Of a stretch of 64,000 nt of DNA, positions 50,737 to 58,646 are shown piece after piece. Each line of letters begins with the position of its first letter. Position 1 is the first letter of the stretch. This DNA is from Arcicella sp043769985 (GTDB taxonomy: Bacteria > Bacteroidota > Bacteroidia > Cytophagales > Spirosomataceae). The stretch spans positions 1 to 64,000 of the forward strand of contig JAYVIV010000035.1 in assembly GCA_043769985.1 (NCBI GenBank), given 5' to 3'. A program made the translations under genes and the position numbers. A model generated the notes under the pieces. It had not been told where the DNA came from. It saw nothing but the letters and a program-made list of their open reading frames with translations, and made no database searches.

Positions 50737-50897
50737 CCTATATTTTGTTTAGTTGATAGACTCGAAAGAATACGATATTAGTACTAAAAGTCCGATAAAT
50801 ATTAAAATATACTTGTTAAAATGGATGATATTCGACCACAAAGGTTTTTGATTCGATTGATGGGCTTTTTTACAGGTTTTCTATGACCTAAAAGTAT

Positions 50898-50905
50898 TAC
50901 CTTTG
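50898..50905 (+). promoter_or_regulatory. Putative -7 promoter box of rhlE
   Basis: TACCTTTG matches TAnnTTTG and is followed by CATC, giving a start near 50911. That leaves a leader of about 19 bases to the ATG at 50930 and rules out an earlier start. Confidence 0.5.
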
Positions 50906-50929
50906 CATCAAAAATTGACCAATAATTTA

Positions 50930-52063
50930 ATGACATTTCAATCGCTCGGTTTATCAGAATCAATCTTAAAAGCTGTTTCAGAACAGCAATACAAAGATCC
51001 TTACCCCATTCAAATTCAAGCAATTCCTGCCATTTTGGAAGGCAAAAGTGTTTTGGGGATTGCTCAAACGGGTTCTGGAAAAACTGCCAGTTTTGTATTA
51101 CCAATTTTAGAATTTTTTCAGCGTAAAAAGTCCGCCAGAAACCTCCATTTGAAGGTTTTAATACTCGTACCTACTCGTGAATTGGCAGGTCAAATTGGCG
51201 AGGTCATTGCAGGATTCAGTAAGTATTTAACGATTCCAGTAAAACACAATGCGGTTTTTGGGGGCGTTACGCTCAACCAACAAATGATGACTTTGAAGAA
51301 TACCGAAATCTTAGTGGCAACTCCTGGGCGTTTATTGGAATTGGTTTCAACACAATCCGTCAATCTTTCTAAAATTGAAATATTAGTGCTGGATGAAGCC
51401 GACAAAATGTTGGATTTGAATTTTCAGGAAGAAGTGAATCAGCTCTTTGCCCTGTTACCTCCAAAACGCCAAAATATTCTGTTTTCAGCCACTTTAGACA
51501 CGGAAAGTAAACTCATTCAAGAGGTGCTTTTGTGTGACCCTATCCGTATTGAAGTTGAGGCAGAGCAGAAAAACACAGATTTAATCAAGCAATCTGCTTA
51601 TCGAGTTTCGCCCGAAAAGAAAGGACCTTTATTGCGTTATTTAATTAAAAATAAAGAAATGAAACAGGTTTTAGTTTTCGTTTCATCCGTAAGAACTGCT
51701 GATAATTTAACCGATAAACTAAAGAAAAATGGCATTGAAGCAATGGCAATTCACAGCAAAAAAAGCCAAAGTGCCAGAACGGAAGCCTTAAATCGCTTCA
51801 AAAAAGGCAAAACCAACGTTTTAGTTGCCACCGATTTGGCTTCAAGAGGAATTGACATTCAGTTTTTACCTTTTGTGATCAATTATGAATTACCCCGTTC
51901 TCCCAAAGATTATGTTCACCGCATCGGGCGAACAGGACGAGCGGAAGCATCGGGAGAAGCCATTTCATTGATTGTTCCAGAGGAAGAACATCATTTTAAA
52001 ATTATTCAAAAGAAGATGGGAAAGGTAGTGCAAATGATTGATTCTGAAGGGTTTGTTTTATGA
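50930..52063 (+). CDS. rhlE: DEAD-box RNA helicase, RhlE type
   Basis: The 377-residue protein unwinds RNA duplexes with ATP, in ribosome assembly or RNA decay. It contains the full motif set: the Q motif FQSLGLSESILKAV...PYPIQIQAI, motif I AQTGSGKTASFVLP, Ia PTRELAGQIG, II VLDEADKMLD, III FSATL, IV VLVFVSS-like VLVFVSSVRTADNL, V VATDLASRGIDI and VI HRIGRTGRA. The C-terminal extension is very short, as in small RhlE forms. I use the ATG at 50930 because a promoter-like box lies just upstream. It overlaps the MFS gene by four bases (ATGA). Confidence 0.93.
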   Translation: MTFQSLGLSESILKAVSEQQYKDPYPIQIQAIPAILEGKSVLGIAQTGSGKTASFVLPILEFFQRKKSARNLHLKVLILVPTRELAGQIGEVIAGFSKYLTIPVKHNAVFGGVTLNQQMMTLKNTEILVATPGRLLELVSTQSVNLSKIEILVLDEADKMLDLNFQEEVNQLFALLPPKRQNILFSATLDTESKLIQEVLLCDPIRIEVEAEQKNTDLIKQSAYRVSPEKKGPLLRYLIKNKEMKQVLVFVSSVRTADNLTDKLKKNGIEAMAIHSKKSQSARTEALNRFKKGKTNVLVATDLASRGIDIQFLPFVINYELPRSPKDYVHRIGRTGRAEASGEAISLIVPEEEHHFKIIQKKMGKVVQMIDSEGFVL

Positions 52064-53244
52064 AAAAAGTCCTACCTGTCATCGTTATCTCGCAGTTTTT
52101 CTGTACGTCTCTGTGGTTTGCGGGCAATGCCATTTTACCTGATTTAACTAAGCATTTTCACCTCCAAAACGAAAGTCTTGCTCACTTCACCAGTGCTGTT
52201 CAGTTTGGATTTATCACGGGTACTTTCACATTTTCCCTCTTAGGTATCGTGGATAGATTTGTGGCTACTCGCATCTTTTTCGCCTGCTCAGTGTTAGCAG
52301 CTTTTTGTAATATTAGTATCGTATTTTCAGACACCAACGAAGTCGTTTTACTCGTTTCACGCTTTCTGACAGGGTTTTTCTTAGCGGGCATTTATCCAGT
52401 AGGAATGAAAATTGCTTCCGACCATTACCAAAAAGGATTAGGAAAATCCTTGGGATTATTAGTTGGTGCTTTGGTTTTAGGCACGGCTTTCCCGCATTTT
52501 CTAAAGGGCTTTAATACAAACTATTCTTGGAAATTTGTGATTTACACCACCACAAGTCTTTCAGTTTTGGGGGGATTAATGATGTTACTTTTCGTGCCAA
52601 AAGGAGAATTTTCAACGGTTGGTAAAAAGATAGATTTCAGAGCCATTTCAAGAGGGTTTAGTATTAGAAGCTTCAGAAAACCTGCCTTAGGCTATTTTGG
52701 TCACATGTGGGAGTTATACACTTTTTGGGCATTTCTACCCGCTTTAATTTTGACCTATAAAACCAAACATAATTTAACTGAAATCAACATTTCACAGTGG
52801 GCATTCTTTATAATTGCTTCAGGTTCAGTGGCTTGTGTGATTAGCGGTTATCTTTCTCAATATTTTGGTACGAAAAAAGTAGCGGTTTATGCCTTGTTTT
52901 TATCAACTTGTTGTTGCCTCACCTCTCCCCTATTTCTTACCTACGCAAACGAATATATATTGTTTTTCTTCCTGCTTGTTTGGGGAATGGTCGTGATAGC
53001 AGATTCACCTTTATTCTCAACACTAATTGCACAAAATGCTCCTATTGAAAGCAAAGGCACTTTATTGACAATCACAAACTGCATTGGTTTTTCGTTAACT
53101 ATTGTCAGTATTCAGTTGTTTGGTAGATTAATGGAGGTTACAAATGATGAGTATTTGTTTGTATTTCTCTCTATTGGGCCAATACTCGGACTTGTAGCAA
53201 TGTTTGGAAAACAAAATAGAAATGTAAGAGAGGATAATATTTAA
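52060..53244 (+). CDS. Major facilitator superfamily transporter
   Basis: The 394-residue protein has about 12 hydrophobic membrane segments in two halves. The first half shows the MFS loop SRFLTGFFLAGIYPVGMKIASDHY in helix 4-5 and ends with a loop near 190-200; the second begins with LGYFGHMWELYTFWAFLPALIL. It looks like a member of the drug/sugar or nitrate-like exporters with no recognised substrate. It overlaps rhlE by 4 bases, so translation is coupled, although no functional link with the helicase is obvious. Confidence 0.9.
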   Translation: MKKVLPVIVISQFFCTSLWFAGNAILPDLTKHFHLQNESLAHFTSAVQFGFITGTFTFSLLGIVDRFVATRIFFACSVLAAFCNISIVFSDTNEVVLLVSRFLTGFFLAGIYPVGMKIASDHYQKGLGKSLGLLVGALVLGTAFPHFLKGFNTNYSWKFVIYTTTSLSVLGGLMMLLFVPKGEFSTVGKKIDFRAISRGFSIRSFRKPALGYFGHMWELYTFWAFLPALILTYKTKHNLTEINISQWAFFIIASGSVACVISGYLSQYFGTKKVAVYALFLSTCCCLTSPLFLTYANEYILFFFLLVWGMVVIADSPLFSTLIAQNAPIESKGTLLTITNCIGFSLTIVSIQLFGRLMEVTNDEYLFVFLSIGPILGLVAMFGKQNRNVREDNI

Positions 53245-53294
53245 TTTTCATTTTTTATATTTATGAACTTTCTCTAATTTTAAGTTAATTGTTT

Positions 53295-53369
53295 GATAAT
53301 CAGTTAGTTATTTTCCTAATATCGAACCGAAGCGTCGGACGCATCGAAATACGAACAACTACTTATAAA
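53295..53369. repeat. Dispersed repeat, copy 2 of 2 (with 22-base insertion)
   Basis: This copy matches 3228-3281: it starts TGATAATCAGTTAGTTATTT and ends with ACGAACAACTACTTATAAA. After ATATCGAA it carries CCGAAGCGTCGGACGCATCG plus AA, which repeats ATCGAA on both sides like a target duplication. It lies 9 bases after the stop of gldH (minus strand). Confidence 0.75.
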
Positions 53370-53377
53370 CATGATTG

Positions 53378-53848
53378 TTAATTATTTTTCTCAATCGAAA
53401 AACCTGCACTCACAATATCCAACAAAGGATTTTGACGCATATATTGACTAATCTTTATTTTATATTTCCCTTTCATCGGGAATTTAAAATTCTTGAAAGC
53501 CAGCACTTTGTGGTCATAAATATCACCTAATCCCTCTCCCGAAGGCTTCCCTGTCACTTGATCAAAAAGAATAATTTCGTCTAAATGTTGATGAATTATT
53601 TTGCCATTGGATGCAGTCAAATAATGCGTTAGATAAAGATTGTGGTACAAATAATTTCTGTTATTTCTCACGTTATAGAAGACATTATAAGTTGCATCAA
53701 TATCAGTTACATCAAACGTAAATGAAGGCGAATCATTTATAAACCATTTGGCATCTGGAACGTCATAATTATCCTTCAAAATCGTATTGGTATCGCACGA
53801 TGAAAAAATAATTAGAGAGAGAAATAAAAGAGAAATTGAACGAGTCAT
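53378..53848 (-). CDS. gldH: Gliding motility lipoprotein GldH
   Basis: GldH is a lipoprotein required for gliding motility and the linked type IX secretion machinery in Flavobacterium, and is widely kept in Bacteroidota. The 156-residue protein has a lipoprotein signal with lipobox FSSC (Cys18), then the pattern FDVTDIDATYNVFYNVRNNRNYLYHNLYL, EIILFDQVTGKPSGEGLGDIYDH and the KGKYKIKISQYMR strand typical of GldH. I start at the ATG at 53848, giving a signal peptide at the N terminus; the longer frame adds 21 residues. It follows ricT on the same strand, a conserved pairing. Confidence 0.9.
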   Translation of the reverse strand: MTRSISLLFLSLIIFSSCDTNTILKDNYDVPDAKWFINDSPSFTFDVTDIDATYNVFYNVRNNRNYLYHNLYLTHYLTASNGKIIHQHLDEIILFDQVTGKPSGEGLGDIYDHKVLAFKNFKFPMKGKYKIKISQYMRQNPLLDIVSAGFSIEKNN

Positions 53849-53904
53849 TATTTTTATTCTATTATAGTTAAAACAAAAATAATTTTCAATCGGGCGGCGT
53901 TCCG

Positions 53905-53996
53905 CTTTCAATGTTCAATATTCAATATTCAAGAAAAAATTGTGAGCGAAACTTTTCTACTTGAACATTGAACATTGTGCATTGGGTATTGAAAAT
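53905..53996. repeat. Inverted AACATTGA-type repeats between gldH and ricT
   Basis: The left part is built of TTCAATGTTCAATATTCAAT words and the right part of ACTTGAACATTGAACATTG words, so the stretch can fold as a long imperfect hairpin around a 25-base centre. A minus-strand frame across it has a low-complexity translation only because of these repeats. It is non-coding. Confidence 0.65.
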
Positions 53997-54006
53997 TAAA
54001 AAAATA

Positions 54007-55875
54007 CTATGCCTCTCCTCCTTTGTTATCAGAAGACATATCATTCGGCTTTTGAACATTCTTATTCCCTTCACCTTGCTGATTATGAGGACGTTGCAAT
54101 TTTGGCTGTCCTTGTGGTTTATGACCTTCCCCTTGCTGATTCTGCGGACGTGGCTGGTTCTGCGGCTTCGGTTGCCCTTGTCCGTTTCCTTGCGGACGTG
54201 GCTGATTCTGGGGTTTTGGCTGCCCTTGTAGACGTTGCTGATTTTGCAGTTTTGGCTGTTGTCCTTCTCCGTTATTTGGCTGTCCCTGTGGGTTTTGTGG
54301 CTTTGGCTGTTGTCCACCATTTCCTTGCGGACGTGGTTGATTTAGCTGTTTTCCTTCACCATTTCCTTGCGGACGTGGTTGATTTGGATTTGGCTGTTGT
54401 CCTTCCCCATTCACAGGTTGCCCCTTTGTACGTTGCTGATTTGGATTTGGTTTATTTCCTTTCTGCCCTTGTGGAGAACCTGCACCCTGTGACGGTCTTT
54501 GGTTTCCTTTCTGTGCCTGTGGAGCTATTCCTTGTTGTAGTTCTCCTTGTGGAGTACCACCCGAAACTTTATTAACAGGCTGATTTACAGGCATATTACC
54601 GACCTGTGGTTTATTATCGCCCTGTTTAAAATCTTTACGCTCTGGACGTTGTTGATTTGGATTTGGTTTGAAATCCTTGCGTTCTGGACGTACAAATTCT
54701 TTTCTATCTTGCTTAAAATCTGGACGGTCGAACTTTGGTTTTTCAAACTTCTTTTTACCACCACCATATTTTCTATCCATTTTATCCAAGTCTGCATTCA
54801 ATGGACCCGAACCTTTTTCCAATTCTAATTCAATTTTTGCTGATTCAGCCCCGTCAATCGTTTGTGGTCTTTCACCTTTTGCATTAAGTGCCAAAACCTC
54901 TTGAACTCTATCTACGGTAATGGGAATCCAGTTACTCTCTTCGCCTCTATATCCAAACCACATGACCCGTTTGAAAATGTCCGTTTTCTGTAAAAAAGCG
55001 TCACCTTTAATGGTTTGAAGCGGTTTTTCAATCGTTGGAATATCTTTCAGAGCATCCATATAGGTCTCTAATTCATAATTCAGACAGCATTTCAAACGCC
55101 CGCATTGCCCAGAAAGTTTAACAGGATTTAAGGAAAGATTTTGGTAACGAGCTGCCGAAGTAGTTACGTTTTTGAAGTCAGTGAGCCAAGTTGAGCAACA
55201 TAATTCACGTCCGCAAACGCCAATGCCACCCACACGAGCCGCCTCTTGACGAAGCGAAATCTGCTTCATTTCAATTCTGACCTTGAACTCACCCGCAAGC
55301 GTTTTGATTAAATCCCGAAAATCCACACGGTCATCCGAAGAATAATAAAAAATCGCCTTGGTATTATCAGACTGAAATTCCACGTCCGAAAGTTTCATGT
55401 TCAATTTCAATTCCTTAACGATTTCACGAGAACGGTACATCGTTGGATAATCACGGGCAACGGCTTGTTCGTGTTTTTCGAGGTCTTTATCGTTGGCTTT
55501 TCGATAAATTGTCTTTATTTCGTCATTGTCTTTGATGCCTTTTTTGAGTAATTGCAAACGCACTAATTCGCCTTGCAAAGACACAAATCCTAAATGATGT
55601 CCACTCGGAACATCCACAATAACGGGGTCGCCAGAATACAATTCAACTTGATTAACGTTTCGAAAATATTCTTTACGTCCACCTTTAAATTTCACTTCAA
55701 CGACATTATATTTACTGAAAGTCGGCACGTCCATGTTCGACAACCAGTCAAATACGTTCATTTTGTTACATCCACCCGTGCCACAAGCACCATTATTTTC
55801 GCAACCACCAACTTTCTTTCCGTCTTCTTTATTTTTAGTTCCACAGCTTCCCGAAGAACACGATTTACATCCCAT
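54007..55875 (-). CDS. ricT: RicT/PSP1 family protein with Cys-rich head and P/Q/N/G-rich tail
   Basis: The family (YaaT/RicT) acts with RicA and RicF in Bacillus RNA processing and binds iron-sulfur clusters. In this 622-residue protein the PSP1 core (about 45-330) has the typical pattern YNVVEVKFKGGRKEYF, IFYYSSDDRVDFRDLIKTLAGEF, VGGIGVCGRELCCSTWL and SGQCGRLKCCLNYE. It is preceded by a head with cysteines at 3, 6, 11, 25, 31 and 36. After about residue 385 a tail of 240 residues consists of proline, glutamine, asparagine and glycine with repeated PQN/PQG units, far longer than the family core. gldH follows. Confidence 0.88.
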   Translation of the reverse strand: MGCKSCSSGSCGTKNKEDGKKVGGCENNGACGTGGCNKMNVFDWLSNMDVPTFSKYNVVEVKFKGGRKEYFRNVNQVELYSGDPVIVDVPSGHHLGFVSLQGELVRLQLLKKGIKDNDEIKTIYRKANDKDLEKHEQAVARDYPTMYRSREIVKELKLNMKLSDVEFQSDNTKAIFYYSSDDRVDFRDLIKTLAGEFKVRIEMKQISLRQEAARVGGIGVCGRELCCSTWLTDFKNVTTSAARYQNLSLNPVKLSGQCGRLKCCLNYELETYMDALKDIPTIEKPLQTIKGDAFLQKTDIFKRVMWFGYRGEESNWIPITVDRVQEVLALNAKGERPQTIDGAESAKIELELEKGSGPLNADLDKMDRKYGGGKKKFEKPKFDRPDFKQDRKEFVRPERKDFKPNPNQQRPERKDFKQGDNKPQVGNMPVNQPVNKVSGGTPQGELQQGIAPQAQKGNQRPSQGAGSPQGQKGNKPNPNQQRTKGQPVNGEGQQPNPNQPRPQGNGEGKQLNQPRPQGNGGQQPKPQNPQGQPNNGEGQQPKLQNQQRLQGQPKPQNQPRPQGNGQGQPKPQNQPRPQNQQGEGHKPQGQPKLQRPHNQQGEGNKNVQKPNDMSSDNKGGEA

Positions 55876-55891
55876 AATTTTTATATTTTAT

Positions 55892-56233
55892 TTATTCTTG
55901 GGTAAGGAGTGATTCTATTTCTGTTTGTAGAATTGGAAGGTATTTTACTACTACACTCCAAATTATTTCATCAGAAACTGAATCATAACCATGAATAATT
56001 CTATTTCTTAAATCAACAATTAATCTTGAATTAGAAATTGAAATGGTATTATCAACTTTTAATATTCTACTCATCGCCTCTCCAACGATTTCTATATTTC
56101 GTTCAACAGCTCTTTTTGTTCTAATATCAGCTTGATATATATTAAATTCTTTCGGAGTATCTTGAAAGAAACTTTCTATCTCCATAATCGCATTCAGAAT
56201 ATCATAGAGCCAAGTTTTAATATCATTGTTCAT
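55892..56233 (-). CDS. hepT: HepT-type HEPN toxin
   Basis: The 113-residue protein is a HEPN-domain protein of the DUF86/HepT kind, a presumed RNase. The key motif is at the C-terminal helix: R76-x4-H81-x-Y83 in LRNRIIHGY, the RX4HXY motif of HepT. The MNT partner encoded just upstream disarms HepT by adding AMP to that tyrosine, the type VII toxin-antitoxin mechanism shown for other HepT/MntA pairs. The gene overlaps mntA by 11 bases. The pair sits between ricT and purD on the minus strand. Confidence 0.9.
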   Translation of the reverse strand: MNNDIKTWLYDILNAIMEIESFFQDTPKEFNIYQADIRTKRAVERNIEIVGEAMSRILKVDNTISISNSRLIVDLRNRIIHGYDSVSDEIIWSVVVKYLPILQTEIESLLTQE

Positions 56234-56525
56234 AAATTAACTGTCTTTGTTTATTCACAGATTCTTTAAAATAAGGATTTTTAAGAGCTTTTTCCTCTAA
56301 AAGATCAACAGGTCTTTTTACTAAATCTTGCAATAAAAATTTAAAATCAAAGTAATTACCAGCATAATCTTCAACGACCATATTTGTAAAATCTACTACT
56401 AAATCAATGTCACTTTTTTCATTAAATTTATCCGTTAAAACCGACCCAAAAGCATATAATGTTTTCACTTTGTGGGTTTTACAAAGTTGAATTATATCTG
56501 ATGTATATTGTTGGAGTTGATTCAT
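56223..56525 (-). CDS. mntA: MntA-type minimal nucleotidyltransferase antitoxin
   Basis: The 100-residue protein is a minimal nucleotidyltransferase of the MNT family. Its signature is YAFGSVLTDKFNEKSDIDLVVDF: G27-S28 binds the nucleotide, and D39 and D41 coordinate magnesium; further on, a VDLLEEKAL stretch matches the family end. In characterised pairs MntA transfers AMP to the HEPN toxin and neutralises it. Its stop overlaps the hepT start by 11 bases, ensuring coupled translation. A small frame ends 6 bases upstream (56532-56663) and may be part of the same operon. Confidence 0.9.
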   Translation of the reverse strand: MNQLQQYTSDIIQLCKTHKVKTLYAFGSVLTDKFNEKSDIDLVVDFTNMVVEDYAGNYFDFKFLLQDLVKRPVDLLEEKALKNPYFKESVNKQRQLIYEQ

Positions 56526-56531
56526 TTGTGT

Positions 56532-56663
56532 CTATTTTGACAAATATTTTCTGTATTCCTTTACGATGTCTTCTTTTTTCTCCTCGGAAAAATCATGTTC
56601 ATAAAACCTTTTAAATACCTCAATTTTCAAGTCAATTGATGAAATTTGAGGGTTTTCTTTCAA
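56532..56663 (-). CDS. Possible 43-residue small ORF upstream of mntA
   Basis: A TTG-started frame on the minus strand encodes about 43 residues rich in Lys and Glu: it contains IEVFKRFYEHDFSEEKKEDI and ends EYRKYLSK. The codon pattern looks coding, there is a stop just before the TTG, and the frame ends 6 bases before the mntA start, as in an operon. It has no ATG. It could be a real small protein, or the remnant of a longer gene whose 5' end was lost. No family is recognised. Confidence 0.35.
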   Translation of the reverse strand: MKENPQISSIDLKIEVFKRFYEHDFSEEKKEDIVKEYRKYLSK

Positions 56664-56775
56664 AATACTATTTCAAGATTTTTTCTGAAATCAGCTACTG
56701 TTTGCATGGTCAATATGTTTTTATTGCCTTTACTAATTAATAATAGCGGTTCGCAGCCCGACCAATCCCCAGTAA

Positions 56776-58056
56776 CTAATAACGAAGCACATCCAATCCA
56801 ATATCCTTCCGATAGTATTTCCCTTCAAAAAGAATATCATGAGCGGCTTTTTGTGATTTTTGAATGGCTCTTTCAAGCGTGTTCGAGATACCTGTCAATG
56901 CCATTACTCGCCCACCATTAGTAACGACTAATTTACCTTCTAATTTTGTTCCTGCATGAAAAATATTGGCATCTTTAACATTGTCATATCCCACAATAAC
57001 ATCACCTTTTCTGTAATCTTCTGGGTAACCACCCGCCACAACCACCGTCGTAACGGCGTGTTGTTTGCTTACAATACATTCTGCTTCGTGCAATTCACCT
57101 TTGGCAGTTGCAATCATTAACGACATGAAATCAGATTCTATTCTTGGTAGAACAACTTCCGTTTCTGGGTCGCCCATTCTTGCGTTGTATTCAATTACTT
57201 GGGGTTCGCCTTCATGGTTCATCAAACCAATAAAAATGAACCCGTTATAATCAATTCCTTCTTTCTTTAATCCTTCAATGGTTGGAATAATGATTTCATT
57301 TTCAACCACTTGCATGAATTTTTCATTCGCAAATGGCACGGGCGAAACTGCTCCCATTCCACCTGTATTCAAACCTGTATCTCCTTCGCCAATGCGTTTA
57401 TAATCTTTGGCTTCGGGCAGAATTTTGTAGGATTTTCCATCAGTTAAAACAAAAACAGATAACTCTATTCCAGTTAAAAACTCTTCGATAACAACTTTAC
57501 TACTGGCATCGCCAAATTTGGCATCTACCAACATCTCCGTCAATGATTCTTTGGCTTCGTCCAAAGTCAAGGCAATTATTACGCCCTTTCCTGCGGCAAG
57601 TCCATCGGCTTTTAAAACGATTGGAAGTTTTTGAGTATCAAGATAATCTAAACCATCTTGCAACGAATCTTTCGTAAAAGTTTCAGATTTTGCCGTTGGA
57701 ATTCCGTATTTTACCATGAAATTCTTTGAGAAATCTTTTGAACCTTCCAACATTGCTCCTTTTGAATCAGGACCAACCATTAAAACGTTTTTCAAATCTT
57801 CTCTCGACTGAAAATAATCACGAATTCCTTTCACCAAAGGCTCTTCTGGACCCACGATTACCAACTCAATTTCGTTTGAAATGACGGCTTCCGCAATTTT
57901 TTCAAAATCATTATATCCGATTGATAAATTAGTGGCAACTTGTGCCGTTCCAGCATTACCTGGGGCAACAAATAATTTATCACAAAGGGGGCTTTGGGCT
58001 ATTCTCCATGCAAAAGCGTGTTCACGTCCACCCGAACCTAATATTAGTGTATTCAT
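56776..58056 (-). CDS. purD: Phosphoribosylamine--glycine ligase
   Basis: PurD (GARS) joins glycine to phosphoribosylamine in the second step of purine synthesis. The 426-residue protein has the expected parts: LILGSGGREHAFAWRIAQSP at the N terminus, the ATP-grasp loop LPIVLKADGLAAGKGVIIA, VVIEEFLTGIELSVFVL, NTGGMGAVSPVP, FIGLM...YNARMGDPETEVVLPR and the AGGYP domain end. Length is normal. It starts 3 bases after the stop of a MazF-like gene on the same strand and is followed by the HEPN/MNT pair, so it is flanked by two toxin-antitoxin systems. Confidence 0.97.
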   Translation of the reverse strand: MNTLILGSGGREHAFAWRIAQSPLCDKLFVAPGNAGTAQVATNLSIGYNDFEKIAEAVISNEIELVIVGPEEPLVKGIRDYFQSREDLKNVLMVGPDSKGAMLEGSKDFSKNFMVKYGIPTAKSETFTKDSLQDGLDYLDTQKLPIVLKADGLAAGKGVIIALTLDEAKESLTEMLVDAKFGDASSKVVIEEFLTGIELSVFVLTDGKSYKILPEAKDYKRIGEGDTGLNTGGMGAVSPVPFANEKFMQVVENEIIIPTIEGLKKEGIDYNGFIFIGLMNHEGEPQVIEYNARMGDPETEVVLPRIESDFMSLMIATAKGELHEAECIVSKQHAVTTVVVAGGYPEDYRKGDVIVGYDNVKDANIFHAGTKLEGKLVVTNGGRVMALTGISNTLERAIQKSQKAAHDILFEGKYYRKDIGLDVLRY

Positions 58057-58059
58057 TTA

Positions 58060-58395
58060 TTAAATTATCTCAATTAATTCTGAAAAAGAATCAATAACTT
58101 GCTCTAAATAAGCTATTTTTAAATGGTTTATTCTTCTGATAATCAAACGATTATCCAAAGAAGCAACTTTATTCATTCTGATAAAACTTGGTTTATGCAT
58201 CGGTGTATCTACCTCATTTTGGTAAATACTAAAACCAAATCCGTCATTAAAATCACTTCCTGTTATTGGCAATAAAATTATTTCATTAACATGACTTATT
58301 GAAATATTTGAAATAACCAATGCTGGTCTAACCTTATTCCCAGCACCATCAGAATACGGGAATTCTACTAATACAATATCACCCTGTTTATACAT
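58060..58395 (-). CDS. MazF/PemK-family toxin
   Basis: The 111-residue protein resembles the MazF/PemK family of sequence-specific mRNA endoribonucleases. The start YKQGDIVLVEFPYSDGAGNKVRPALVIS is the family hallmark (the Gly-Asp-IV strand, then the R-P-A-L strand), and the strand ILLPITGSDFND with FIRMNKVASLDNRLI follows. An antitoxin-like gene ends 3 bases upstream and purD starts 3 bases downstream, so all are on one transcript. Whether it still cleaves RNA cannot be decided from sequence; key residues of the family (R in the KVRP strand and the S/T in the IT strand) are present. Confidence 0.85.
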   Translation of the reverse strand: MYKQGDIVLVEFPYSDGAGNKVRPALVISNISISHVNEIILLPITGSDFNDGFGFSIYQNEVDTPMHKPSFIRMNKVASLDNRLIIRRINHLKIAYLEQVIDSFSELIEII

Positions 58396-58398
58396 CTT

Positions 58399-58626
58399 TT
58401 ATTTCATTTCGGGTATAGACAGCCAATCAGAAAAATCTTCATCAGATTGCCATGAAGGAGGAAGACATCTTGATAAACTTTCAAGTTCTTCTTTTGTCCA
58501 ACTATTATTCATGGGGCTTTCAATTATTGGTTGAATTTGCTCCCAGAGGCTTTTCCAAATGGTCAGGTCAAGTTGTACTGCAACTCTTTGTCCTTCGTCA
58601 TCAGTTAAATAATTGACTCCTTTCAT
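58399..58626 (-). CDS. Antitoxin of the MazF-like toxin
   Basis: The 75-residue protein begins with NYLTDDEGQRVAVQLDLTIWKSLWEQI, the VxYxTDxxGxxVAVxL pattern seen in many Phd/YefM-like or DUF-type antitoxins ahead of PemK toxins. The C-terminal half is acidic (for example SDEDFSDWLSIPEMK), as expected for a toxin-masking tail. It lies 3 bases upstream of the toxin and 20 bases after recQ. Antitoxin identity rests on this pattern and the context. Confidence 0.75.
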   Translation of the reverse strand: MKGVNYLTDDEGQRVAVQLDLTIWKSLWEQIQPIIESPMNNSWTKEELESLSRCLPPSWQSDEDFSDWLSIPEMK

Positions 58627-58646
58627 AAGATTTATTATTGTCTAAA

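Noticed and set aside
53922..54320. A 132-codon minus-strand frame overlapping the ricT tail and the gldH gap
   Set aside because: It reads the repeated Pro/Gln codons of ricT in another frame and crosses the AACATTGA repeats; it is a shadow.
56646..56921. A 91-codon plus-strand frame in the purD-mntA gap
   Set aside because: Half of it lies inside purD on the other strand and its start lies in an AT-rich gap; no protein-like pattern.
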